Position numbers and translations under genes: made by a program. From the NCBI GenBank assembly GCA_030613025.1, contig JAUWMT010000029.1:1-37804 (forward strand): a stretch of 37,804 bases of DNA, in the 5' to 3' direction. Origin of the DNA: Candidatus Cloacimonadota bacterium (lineage in GTDB: Bacteria; Cloacimonadota; Cloacimonadia; JGIOTU-2). The notes below the pieces were generated by a model. The model had not been told where the DNA came from. It saw only the letters and a list, made by a program, of their open reading frames with translations, and did not search any database. Shown in pieces: positions 1-7,468 of the stretch (positions are counted from its first letter, which is position 1; every line of letters begins with the position of its first letter).

Positions 1-81
1 AAAGCGAGTTCAGGAATTTATTTTATGAAATTATTGACGAAAGAAAGGGCAGTTGTTAAAAAATTAATTATAATAAAATAA
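1..81 (+). CDS. 3' end of a T9SS cargo protein (partial)
   Basis: The window opens in frame inside a gene, and only the last 26 codons and a TAA are present. The translation (KASSGIYFMKLLTKERAV...) is the last two strands of a type A T9SS sorting domain. The first 77 bases are identical to 1739-1815, the end of the next gene, and the two diverge only in the last residue and the stop codon. The protein is therefore a paralogue or tandem relative of the downstream beta-helix protein. The body of the gene lies outside the window, so nothing can be said about its function beyond export and surface attachment. Confidence 0.85.
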   Translation, partial: KASSGIYFMKLLTKERAVVKKLIIIK

Positions 82-127
82 ATCGTCTATCGTAAGTTTT
101 CGGAGGATTTGAATACAGGAGGACGAG

Positions 128-1819
128 ATGACAAAAATGCTCATTATCGGAATGGGAATACTATTCCTATGTAGCGGAGTACTCTCAGCAACTATTATTA
201 ATATCCCAAATGATTATCCAACCATTCAGCAAGGTATCGATGCATCGCAAGATGCTGACACGGTTCTGGTTCAGCCGGGAACGTATGTTGAAAATATTAA
301 TTACAACGGGAAGAATATTACTGTCGGCTCTTTGTTCTTAACAACAGCAGATACGAGCTATATCTCGCAGACAATTATTGATGGGAATCAAAGCGGAAGT
401 GTGGTAACATTTGAAAGCGCAGAAGATACAACAGCAGTACTATGTGGATTTACTATCCAGAATGGGCTAGGAAACGATACTCACCCATACACAGGGGGAG
501 GTATTACTTGTCATGACTCATCACCACATTTGCAAAATTTAATAGTCACATATAACGATTCGGATTACATGGGTGGCGGTATTGCTTGTTATTGTCCTTT
601 TATTAGAATGGACGAGATCGTAGTATGTAACAATTCTGCTGCTTCTATGGGCGGAGGTATTTCAATTATTTGTTCGTATGTTGAAATGTATAATTGTACA
701 ATTGCGAATAATAATAAATCAGGAATCTACAGCACTTATTCAACAATTTCAATGCATTATGTAGATATTGAAAATAACACCGATGGTGGTATATACTCAC
801 ATGATGATACGGAGGTTTATCTCGAAAAAGTTAATATTGTAGGAAATTCTTCACAATCCGGTGGAGGTATTTCATCAACTTATTCTGATATTATTCTTAA
901 AAATGTTGTAATTACTGATAATACTGCATCCGATTTTGGAGGTGGTTTATGTTTTGTTAATAATGAACCAATATTTCAAGATTGTATCATATCCAATAAC
1001 GTGGCTGAAAAAGGAGGTGGAATATACTTTCAATTATGTTGTGTTGATATTAAAACTACAGTTATAGAAAATAATGTAGCAAATTATGGAGGTGGTATTT
1101 ACAATAAATGGAGTGCTGGAATAATTGATCAAGTTACGATTGTTTCTAACAATAGAGGAGGAATATATGCGGATTTAGTACAGGGAATGACATGCAATAA
1201 TTCCATTGTAGCAAATAATATAGAATATTATGGGATTTATAATTCTGGTGGAGATTATTCAATTCAATATTCTAATTTCTGGAATAATAGCAGTGGTAAC
1301 TTTTTAGGTCTATATGATTCGACTGGTATTAATGTAACAACAAATGCTAATGGAGATTCATGCGATATTTATTATAATATCCAAATGGATCCAATGTTCG
1401 CAGATCCCTTAACGAATGATTATCACTTGCAGTGGTGTTCACCTTGCATTGATGCCGGAGATCCGAATTCTCCACTTGATCCTGACAGTACTATCGTGGA
1501 CATGGGTGCATATTATTATCATCAAAATGTAGCAATTGATGAACCATCAATTAGTATTGAAGAATATCAAATAATTAACTTCCCCAATCCATTCAAAACC
1601 TCAACACAAATTTCCTTTTCTCTTCCCCATCCTGAAAAAGTTAAAATACAGATATACAACCTCAAAGGACAGCTTGTCGAAACACTTCTCGATGAAAATA
1701 TGCAAGCAGGAAGTCATTCTCTTGAGTGGAATGCAGAAAAAGCGAGTTCAGGAATTTATTTTATGAAATTATTGACGAAAGAAAGGGCAGTTGTTAAAAA
1801 ATTAATTATAATAAATTAG
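128..1819 (+). CDS. Secreted right-handed beta-helix protein with T9SS sorting domain
   Basis: A 563-residue exported protein. Residues 1-20 form a signal peptide ending at VLSA. Residues about 25-460 are beta-helix (PbH1-type) rungs with recurring NN...GGGI turns, as in the pectin-lyase-like 'choice-of-anchor Q' proteins. Residues about 485-563 are a type A T9SS sorting domain (NFPNPF, YNLKGQLV, SSGIYF), which in the family directs transport across the outer membrane and surface attachment. The start is chosen from AGGAGGA at 118-124. No catalytic residues for a lyase are recognisable, so binding or adhesion is more likely than enzymatic activity. The neighbours on both sides carry the same 3' end. 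Confidence 0.88.
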   Translation: MTKMLIIGMGILFLCSGVLSATIINIPNDYPTIQQGIDASQDADTVLVQPGTYVENINYNGKNITVGSLFLTTADTSYISQTIIDGNQSGSVVTFESAEDTTAVLCGFTIQNGLGNDTHPYTGGGITCHDSSPHLQNLIVTYNDSDYMGGGIACYCPFIRMDEIVVCNNSAASMGGGISIICSYVEMYNCTIANNNKSGIYSTYSTISMHYVDIENNTDGGIYSHDDTEVYLEKVNIVGNSSQSGGGISSTYSDIILKNVVITDNTASDFGGGLCFVNNEPIFQDCIISNNVAEKGGGIYFQLCCVDIKTTVIENNVANYGGGIYNKWSAGIIDQVTIVSNNRGGIYADLVQGMTCNNSIVANNIEYYGIYNSGGDYSIQYSNFWNNSSGNFLGLYDSTGINVTTNANGDSCDIYYNIQMDPMFADPLTNDYHLQWCSPCIDAGDPNSPLDPDSTIVDMGAYYYHQNVAIDEPSISIEEYQIINFPNPFKTSTQISFSLPHPEKVKIQIYNLKGQLVETLLDENMQAGSHSLEWNAEKASSGIYFMKLLTKERAVVKKLIIIN

Positions 1820-1874
1820 TGTAAGGTTTAAATAAGTTTTACAAGGATGTAAAAAATCCTTCAGGGGGAGCAAG

Positions 1875-2030
1875 ATGAAAAATGATTTCATCATCGTGCT
1901 GACGAAATGTACTCAACATATATGGTTTATAAGCAAACCACTACTAAAACTCATATTAAAAGAACTTCCCCATTTTAACAACAATTTCTATTCATATTAT
2001 CAATCATTATTATGCAGGAAGGTAAAATAA
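1875..2030 (+). CDS. Possible 51-residue small ORF or leader peptide
   Basis: An ATG preceded by GGGGGAG five bases upstream opens 51 codons (MKNDFIIVLTKC...LLCRKVK). Its TAA overlaps the likely start of the next gene as TAATG at 2030, a typical coupling arrangement. I recognise no family. It could be a degenerate remnant or chance, and composition alone does not prove coding. The chief support is the ribosome site plus the exact overlap. Confidence 0.25.
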   Translation: MKNDFIIVLTKCTQHIWFISKPLLKLILKELPHFNNNFYSYYQSLLCRKVK

Positions 2031-4984
2031 TGAAATACTCCATAAGAAAAATTTTAATCATTTGTCTTTTCATTACGCTCCTTTTAACACAGGGAGCTAT
2101 TTGCGAAGAATTCCCTACCCGCTCTCTCACAAAAAATGAATTTGAAAGTCTTGTTCAGTATTTTGGTATATATGATGTACATACTGATTATGCTAAAAAC
2201 GTAAACGGGCATGGCACGGGACTTGTTCCGCCAACCCAGGAAGAATGGAAATCAATAAAAAATGAAATCCGCATTCTTGACACATCAAGAAAGGCATATC
2301 TTGATCTTAAAGCTTCTATTGATAATTCTGCAACAAACTGGTTCCCTCCCATCGGCAATCAGGGTAGTGAAAATTCATGTACAGCTTGGGCAACCGGCTA
2401 CTATACAAAAACCTTTCAGGAAGCAAAAGAACATAGCTGGGACCTCTCAGGATGCCAGTGGACAGGTGGTTCAACAGGACACCCGACAACCAGCTATCAG
2501 GATAATATCTTTTCTCCTGATTTTATTTATCATCAAATAAATAATGGCGTTGATCAGGGCTCAAAATACTATGATGCCGGCAGATTGCTCTACAATATCG
2601 GTTGCTCTTCATGGGAAAAAATGCCATACAATCCAAGCAATTCTACTTCCTGGCCAGATGAAGAAGCATGGTACGAAGCACCTCTCTATCGTTCAGCTAC
2701 AAATATGAGATATGTATATCTATTTTCAGACACCAATCTCGTAAACCTTAAACAACTTCTATCGAGTGAAAATCTAGGAATCATCAGAGTTAATGCAGAT
2801 TGTTATTCCGATCTTTCTTCTGACGATCTGTGGACACTTGATAATTATGGTGGTGGTGATGAAAATCACGTGAACACGATCGTCGGCTATGATGATGATT
2901 TCGGTCCTTATACAGAAGCAGGGAGCGATTCCGTATATGGTGCATTTAAAGTTGCAAATTCTTGGGGCGTAGGCGGTTGGGAAAATGTGCCTGACGGATT
3001 TTATTATATTTCATATCAATGCCTGAAAGACAGCATGTACTGGGTTGGGTATTATGAAAACCGCATCGATTATGAACCTGAACTCGTTTCTGTTTTCAAA
3101 TTATCGCACGATAAACGGGGAGAATGTTTTATTACCCTCGGCATCGGGGATACTCTTTCCCCTGATTTAACTAAAAACTTCAATGACTTTTTCTATAATG
3201 GTGGAAATCATCCATTCCCATCGAATAATATTGTTTTCGATATAACTGAATTCATGCCATATACTTACAATATTCCGACACCCTACTTTCTGAGTGTTTT
3301 GGATAGTGGTTCAACTACAACAGGAACAATAGACAGTTTTTATGTGGAATACTACGATGATTATACATCCGGTATTCCAATTCAAACCTTGAACTCATAC
3401 AATACTCCTCTCAATACCGTACATGACGACACTGTATATGCACTCATAGAAGACAATAATGTCAGCGGAATATTTTCGTCCGACTATAGTCCCTATTATA
3501 TTTATGATGATCTGACTGTACTCAATGGAGAGGAGCTCAGTATTGAGCCAGGAGTTGAAGTAATATTTATGGATACTTGCATGATTGATATTTATGGACG
3601 ACTTGTTGCAGAAGGAACCCCGTCAGATTCAATATATTTCACCGCCCAAGATACCACATCAGGTTGGAGAGGATTGCGGTTTAATAATCTTGATTCTAAC
3701 CCTCAAGACTCATCAAAAATCGTACATGCTCATATTAAATTTGCGAAAAATACTGCCTGGCTTGCCTATGGAGGTGGTATTTACTGTTCCCAGTCATCCA
3801 AGATTCTTATCAAAGATTGTCTTATCGAAGACTGCCATGCCTACAGCGGTGGAGGAATATTTATGTTTAACCATTCATCTCCCAAAATTTTAAACTGCCT
3901 TATACAAAATAATTCTGCTACTGCTGGAGCTGGAATATTTTGTGATACATACTGCAATCCTATAATCAGGAATTGCACTATAATTTCAAATAATGCTTCA
4001 GGAGCAAATGGCGGTGGCGGAATCTACTGCTATTGGGACTCTAATCCATTGATTGAAAATTGCTTGATCTCGAACAATTTTGGTGATTCTAATGGTGGGG
4101 GGCTCCATCTTCAGAGATCAAGTCCTACAATAATTAACACCGTGATAAAAAATAACGCTGCAAGCTGGTGCGGAGGTGGAATTTGCTGTTATACTTATTC
4201 TAGCCCCAGTTTGAAAAATGTATTGATCGCTAACAATCAAGCTTCCAGTGCTATGGTCAATAACAGGGGAGGTGGACTATATTGTAATTACGAATGCGAT
4301 CCTGTATTAATAAATTGCACCGTAGTTGATAATGATGCTGATGATCTTGGTGGAGGAATGTCCTGTCAGCAAAATTCTCACATCATCATAACAAATGGAA
4401 TCCTATGGGATAATGACCCTGATGATATTCATATTCTACCCAATTCTCAAAGCTCTGTAACAGTTACTTATTCGGATATTCAGGATGGCTGGACTGGAAC
4501 TGGAAATATTTCCAGCGATCCATTATTTTATAATTCGAGTATAGGTGATTATCACCTCACTCAAAATTCCCCTTGCATAAACACCGGCACTCCTGATACC
4601 ACAGGACTTCATCTTCCACCATGGGATCTGGATGGAAATCCTCGCATATATGACAGCAGGATCGATATGGGTGCCTACGAATGGCAGGGAGTGGCTATTG
4701 ATGATACTATTCACAATTATAATATAGTAACACTCCATCAGAATTTCCCCAACCCCTTCAAGACCTCAACGCAAATTTCCTTCTCTCTCCCCCATCCTGA
4801 AAAAGTTAAAATCCAGATATACAACCTAAAAGGACAGCTTGTCGAAACACTTCTTAATGAAAACAAGCAAGCAGGAATTCATACTCTTGAGTGGAATGCA
4901 GAAAAAGCGAGCTCGGGAATTTATTTCATAAAGCTTTCAACAAAGGAAGTATCAAAAATTCAAAAAGTTATTCTGATAAAATGA
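2030..4984 (+). CDS. Secreted papain-like cysteine peptidase with beta-helix and T9SS sorting domain
   Basis: A 984-residue protein when started at the ATG at 2030, which has AGGAAGG eight bases upstream and opens a good signal peptide (residues 1-25). An in-frame ATG at 2012 would add six residues. Residues about 100-345 are a C1-type (papain) peptidase domain with all landmark residues: Q111 (oxyanion), C117 in NSCTAWA, H280 in ENHVNTIVGY and N310 in ANSWG. Residues about 540-880 are right-handed beta-helix rungs with repeated GGGI turns. Residues about 905-984 are a T9SS type A domain about 88% identical at DNA level to that of the upstream gene. Expected role: a surface-exposed peptidase whose beta-helix binds substrate or cell-surface polymer. 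There is no obvious inhibitory propeptide beyond residues 26-95. Confidence 0.88.
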   Translation: MKYSIRKILIICLFITLLLTQGAICEEFPTRSLTKNEFESLVQYFGIYDVHTDYAKNVNGHGTGLVPPTQEEWKSIKNEIRILDTSRKAYLDLKASIDNSATNWFPPIGNQGSENSCTAWATGYYTKTFQEAKEHSWDLSGCQWTGGSTGHPTTSYQDNIFSPDFIYHQINNGVDQGSKYYDAGRLLYNIGCSSWEKMPYNPSNSTSWPDEEAWYEAPLYRSATNMRYVYLFSDTNLVNLKQLLSSENLGIIRVNADCYSDLSSDDLWTLDNYGGGDENHVNTIVGYDDDFGPYTEAGSDSVYGAFKVANSWGVGGWENVPDGFYYISYQCLKDSMYWVGYYENRIDYEPELVSVFKLSHDKRGECFITLGIGDTLSPDLTKNFNDFFYNGGNHPFPSNNIVFDITEFMPYTYNIPTPYFLSVLDSGSTTTGTIDSFYVEYYDDYTSGIPIQTLNSYNTPLNTVHDDTVYALIEDNNVSGIFSSDYSPYYIYDDLTVLNGEELSIEPGVEVIFMDTCMIDIYGRLVAEGTPSDSIYFTAQDTTSGWRGLRFNNLDSNPQDSSKIVHAHIKFAKNTAWLAYGGGIYCSQSSKILIKDCLIEDCHAYSGGGIFMFNHSSPKILNCLIQNNSATAGAGIFCDTYCNPIIRNCTIISNNASGANGGGGIYCYWDSNPLIENCLISNNFGDSNGGGLHLQRSSPTIINTVIKNNAASWCGGGICCYTYSSPSLKNVLIANNQASSAMVNNRGGGLYCNYECDPVLINCTVVDNDADDLGGGMSCQQNSHIIITNGILWDNDPDDIHILPNSQSSVTVTYSDIQDGWTGTGNISSDPLFYNSSIGDYHLTQNSPCINTGTPDTTGLHLPPWDLDGNPRIYDSRIDMGAYEWQGVAIDDTIHNYNIVTLHQNFPNPFKTSTQISFSLPHPEKVKIQIYNLKGQLVETLLNENKQAGIHTLEWNAEKASSGIYFIKLSTKEVSKIQKVILIK

Positions 4985-4998
4985 AAAAAATAATTATA

Positions 4999-5101
4999 CC
5001 AAAACCTTGCGAACGGTTTCTTTTAACCTTCACAAAGGTTGAGTAGAAAAACTGTCGAACCATTGCGAAGGATGCCTTCGGCAACCATTCGCAAGGTTCT
5101 T
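4999..5101 (+). repeat. 103-bp direct repeat, left copy, with REP hairpins
   Basis: This copy contains a short hairpin AACCTT/AAGGTT (5025-5040). It also has a long imperfect palindrome at 5057-5099: GAACC pairs with GGTTC and TTGCGAA with TTCGCAA, separated by one bulged A. The inner helices are GG/CC and TGCC/GGCA around a TTC loop. The 15-mer CAACCATTCGCAAGG (5082-5096) recurs, in either orientation, at 5131-5145, 5812-5826 and 18385-18399. The structure is what a RAYT nuclease recognises in REP systems. Confidence 0.85.
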
Positions 5102-5110
5102 AATCTGGAG

Positions 5111-5143
5111 ACCTTCGCAACGGATGAAATCCTTGCGAATGGT
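5111..5143 (+). repeat. REP-like hairpin upstream of the RAYT gene
   Basis: ACC-TTCGCAA (5111-5120) pairs with TTGCGAA-T-GGT (5133-5143) with one bulged T, and GGAT/ATCC closes the inner loop. It carries the same core words as the flanking 103-bp repeats but in opposite order. It may be the REP directly paired with the nuclease gene that begins 18 bases further on. Confidence 0.75.
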
Positions 5144-5161
5144 TGAACAAAAGGATAAATT

Positions 5162-5725
5162 ATGACTTATCGAAAAGATAATTATTTTCACATCTACAAT
5201 CGCGGATGCAACAAAGAGCTGATTTTTTTCAACGATAGGAATTACAAATATCTCATTAATAGAATGGAACAAACTATATCCTTCTACAATGTAAAAATGA
5301 TAGCGTACTGCCTTATGCCCAATCATTACCATTTTTTGATGAAACAGATTTCAGATAATCCGATTTCGAATTGGCTGAGACATTTGTTCAACCCTTACAC
5401 ACAAAAAGTTAATGCTGAGATTGGAAGAAGTGGAACTCTCTTTGAAGGAAGACCTAAAAACATTTTGATAGATAAAGAAGAATATCTCGCTCACCTCATT
5501 AGATATATTCATTATAATCCTGTTAAAGCATGTCTCGTGGATTCTCCTGAGGAATGGAAATATTCAAATTACTTAGAATGGATTGGTAAAAGAAAGTCCT
5601 TACTATTTGATAAAGAAACATTAAAATATGTTTTTGGAGACTATCACGAATATGAATCTTTTGTTTCTGCCTATCATATTTCCAGAGAACTGGAAAACGA
5701 AATAGGAAAATACACATTAGAATAA
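5162..5725 (+). CDS. REP-associated tyrosine transposase (RAYT, Y1 HUH nuclease)
   Basis: A 187-residue protein of full family length. The HUH metal site is H55-x-H57 in PNHYHFLMK. The catalytic tyrosine is Y115 in RYIHYNPVKA, the classic YIHxNP signature of IS200-like transposases of the RAYT branch. The enzyme cuts and rejoins single-stranded DNA at REP hairpins through a 5'-phosphotyrosine. An AAAGGA at 5150-5155 supports the start. The gene is intact with no internal stops, so it may be active. REP-like repeats lie immediately on both sides and a solo copy occurs at 18383, which fits a local REP-dispersal system. Confidence 0.92.
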   Translation: MTYRKDNYFHIYNRGCNKELIFFNDRNYKYLINRMEQTISFYNVKMIAYCLMPNHYHFLMKQISDNPISNWLRHLFNPYTQKVNAEIGRSGTLFEGRPKNILIDKEEYLAHLIRYIHYNPVKACLVDSPEEWKYSNYLEWIGKRKSLLFDKETLKYVFGDYHEYESFVSAYHISRELENEIGKYTLE

Positions 5726-5728
5726 CTT

Positions 5729-5831
5729 CCAAAACCTTGCGAACGGTTTCTTTTAACCTTCGCAAAGGTTGGGTGGAAAAAATGTCGAACCATTGCGAAG
5801 GATGCCTTCGGCAACCATTCGCAAGGTTCTT
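5729..5831 (+). repeat. 103-bp direct repeat, right copy, with REP hairpins
   Basis: The right copy of the repeat at 4999-5101, in the same orientation and offset by 730 bases. It differs at four positions (5762, 5772, 5775, 5782). It starts four bases after the RAYT stop codon. The long palindrome is unchanged (5787-5829), while three of the four differences fall in the less structured linker and the other in the loop of the first hairpin. Confidence 0.85.
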
Positions 5832-5990
5832 GGGCATCAAGTAGTGTTTATTTCACCAAGACCTATATCAATCTGATATAACATATATCAATAATACCTT
5901 GATTTGAACCGATTTGTGTGGTTCATGTTTTCCTGTTAATTTAACCTATCTTGCTTTCAGTATGCAAATTAACTATTCCTATGATTTTTT

Positions 5991-6006
5991 TGGCACGATA
6001 TTTGAT
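5991..6006 (+). promoter_or_regulatory. Possible sigma-54 (-24/-12) promoter
   Basis: TGGCACG-ATAT-TTGAT matches the sigma-54 consensus TGGCACG-N4-TTGC(A/T) at every element position except the C of the -12 GC. The spacing is exact. It lies in a 350-base gene-free stretch (5832-6187) that otherwise shows no gene. A start here would give a leader of about 170 bases before the gene at 6188. An NtrC-type sigma-54 activator is encoded at 12355-13710. The A in place of C at -12 lowers confidence. Confidence 0.35.
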
Positions 6007-6124
6007 TTATAAAAAAGGAAAAAGTGCATAGAGGTGTTAAGAATGAAACATAATTCAATTATTTTATTATGGAAAGAAAGAAAAAAACTATATAACCTCC
6101 CTAAGAAATAACATAGCTTCACAA

Positions 6125-6155
6125 AGGGAAGCGCCCCCCGCTTCCCTCCCTTTTT
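6125..6155 (+). terminator. Hairpin with T-run in the 5' leader (terminator or attenuator)
   Basis: AGGGAAGCG (6125-6133) pairs perfectly with CGCTTCCCT (6139-6147) around a CCCCC loop, followed by CCC and five Ts (6151-6155). It could end transcripts from the RAYT side or act as an attenuator, because it lies between the sigma-54-like site and the gene at 6188. The three Cs before the T-run make it a weaker terminator than the others in this window. Confidence 0.6.
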
Positions 6156-6187
6156 CAATTTTTCAAAATAATGAAAGGAGAAACGAT

Positions 6188-7411
6188 ATGTTGAATGCAA
6201 TGAAATCCCGAATACGTTCGGGAAAAAAGTTAAGTGTAATCATGGTTGTATTGCTCTTAGGAGCAGCAGCCATGCTCAATGCAGAAGAACCCTTCGTCTT
6301 TTCAGTTGACGGATGGGGACAGGAGGATATCGAAATCGATATTGACCTGTCTGATCTGGAGAAATTAAAACAACTCAAGAAGATCCAGATTTCCATGTCA
6401 GGTGAATACGGCGCAGATACCCCTCTTCTTGGTGTGTATCTTGCTGATATGACCTTTCAAGATGCCTATGAAATGCACTATGATTATAATTATGGTGTCC
6501 TTCTTTCCGGCACTGTCCCCGGTGGTGGAGCTCAGCAAGCCGGCCTTATGAAAGGTGATATCATCATGAAATTCGATGGTCAAAAAGCTCGATATGAGAG
6601 CCAGCTTTCAACAATGATCAAGAGCAAAAAAGTTGGTGAAACAGTCGATATTGTTTTCTTTAGAAATGAACAGATCTATGAAACTCAAGCTGTGCTTCAA
6701 TCTCGCATGAAGCCCAAAGTCGATAAAAAAACAGGTGAAATAATTGTCGCAAAGAAACCCAAATTAGATGTAGGTGGCGGCGGTGGAAGCTGGATCCCTA
6801 TGTGGTTTGTTGATAAGAACAAGTTTGAAGATGTTAACAAAGTTATCAAAGATTTTGGCTTTACTCCGCTTCGTGAAGATGGTATGTTCCTGAATGGATT
6901 TGGCGGTAAAGGTAACATCGGTAAAAACTGGTTCCTTGGCGGAATGGGTGAATGGTATTCGATTGATAGAAAGAAGATCGATTCTACTGGTGTGAAGAGA
7001 ATGAAATATGGTCTTGGATTTGGTGGAGTTACTCTTGATAAGCGTATTATGCTCTCAAAGAATCTTGCCACATCCCTTGGCTTTATGCTTGGCTGGGGAG
7101 GTCATACACTCGAACTTTCTCATGTTGGTGACAACTATGATTGGAACGAGCTGAACAGTCAGCTTGCAAGCTCAACAAATAACTATGTAAAATTAGAGAA
7201 AAGCTACATTCTTTTCCAACCTAAATTAGAAGTTCTGTATCGTTTGACAGATTGGCTTGGAATCCGTGCAGCAGTCGGTTATATGCTCAGCTACTCCTAT
7301 CACAGCGGCTGGAATGCAAATATCTGTGATGATATCTTTGAAGTCACGAACTCACCTGAGACCAAGTTCGATGGTTTGACCGTCAGCGTTGGTCCGTGGT
7401 TTGGATTCTAA
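6188..7411 (+). CDS. Envelope protein: PDZ domain joined to an outer-membrane-type beta-barrel
   Basis: A 407-residue exported protein. AAAGGAG at 6173-6179 fixes the start, and a signal peptide follows a basic head (residues 1-32, ending LNA). Residues about 70-175 form a PDZ domain: LLGVYLAD, then GVLLSGTVPGGGAQQAGLMKGDII. No serine protease triad precedes it. After a GGGGGSW linker, residues about 205-407 alternate aromatic and glycine-rich strands and end in WFGF, as expected of an outer-membrane barrel. I do not know a named family with this order. It is followed by a strong terminator and then a lipoprotein gene. A role in envelope sensing or assembly is inference. Confidence 0.75.
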   Translation: MLNAMKSRIRSGKKLSVIMVVLLLGAAAMLNAEEPFVFSVDGWGQEDIEIDIDLSDLEKLKQLKKIQISMSGEYGADTPLLGVYLADMTFQDAYEMHYDYNYGVLLSGTVPGGGAQQAGLMKGDIIMKFDGQKARYESQLSTMIKSKKVGETVDIVFFRNEQIYETQAVLQSRMKPKVDKKTGEIIVAKKPKLDVGGGGGSWIPMWFVDKNKFEDVNKVIKDFGFTPLREDGMFLNGFGGKGNIGKNWFLGGMGEWYSIDRKKIDSTGVKRMKYGLGFGGVTLDKRIMLSKNLATSLGFMLGWGGHTLELSHVGDNYDWNELNSQLASSTNNYVKLEKSYILFQPKLEVLYRLTDWLGIRAAVGYMLSYSYHSGWNANICDDIFEVTNSPETKFDGLTVSVGPWFGF

Positions 7412-7426
7412 ATTATAAGTTCATAC

Positions 7427-7456
7427 AAAGCCCCGTCCATTACGATGGGGCTTTTT
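7427..7456 (+). terminator. Rho-independent terminator after the PDZ/barrel gene
   Basis: AAAGCCCC (7427-7434) pairs with GGGGCTTT (7447-7454) and runs into five Ts (7452-7456). It sits 15 bases after the stop codon and directly upstream of the ribosome site of the next gene. Read-through may set the level of that gene. Confidence 0.85.
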
Positions 7457-7468
7457 AAAGGAGTCATC

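Larger units (their letters stand above)
4999..5831 (+). mobile_element. RAYT unit flanked by 103-bp direct repeats
   Basis: A RAYT gene (5162-5725) lies between two nearly identical 103-bp direct repeats (4999-5101 and 5729-5831, four mismatches), with a further REP hairpin at 5111-5143. RAYTs are single-strand Y1 HUH nucleases that act on REP hairpins, and they normally sit beside one or two REPs. The layout here suggests either a self-contained transposable cassette or duplication of a REP cluster around the nuclease gene. No target-site duplication is visible outside the repeats. Confidence 0.7.

Noticed and set aside
2212-2227. Second sigma-54-like match TGGCACG-N4-TTGTT
   Set aside because: It lies inside the coding region of the papain/beta-helix gene, and the -12 GC is also missing.
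7445-7468. Upstream ATG for the DUF4097 lipoprotein
   Set aside because: It lies in the stem of the preceding terminator, and the real Shine-Dalgarno site is downstream of it.
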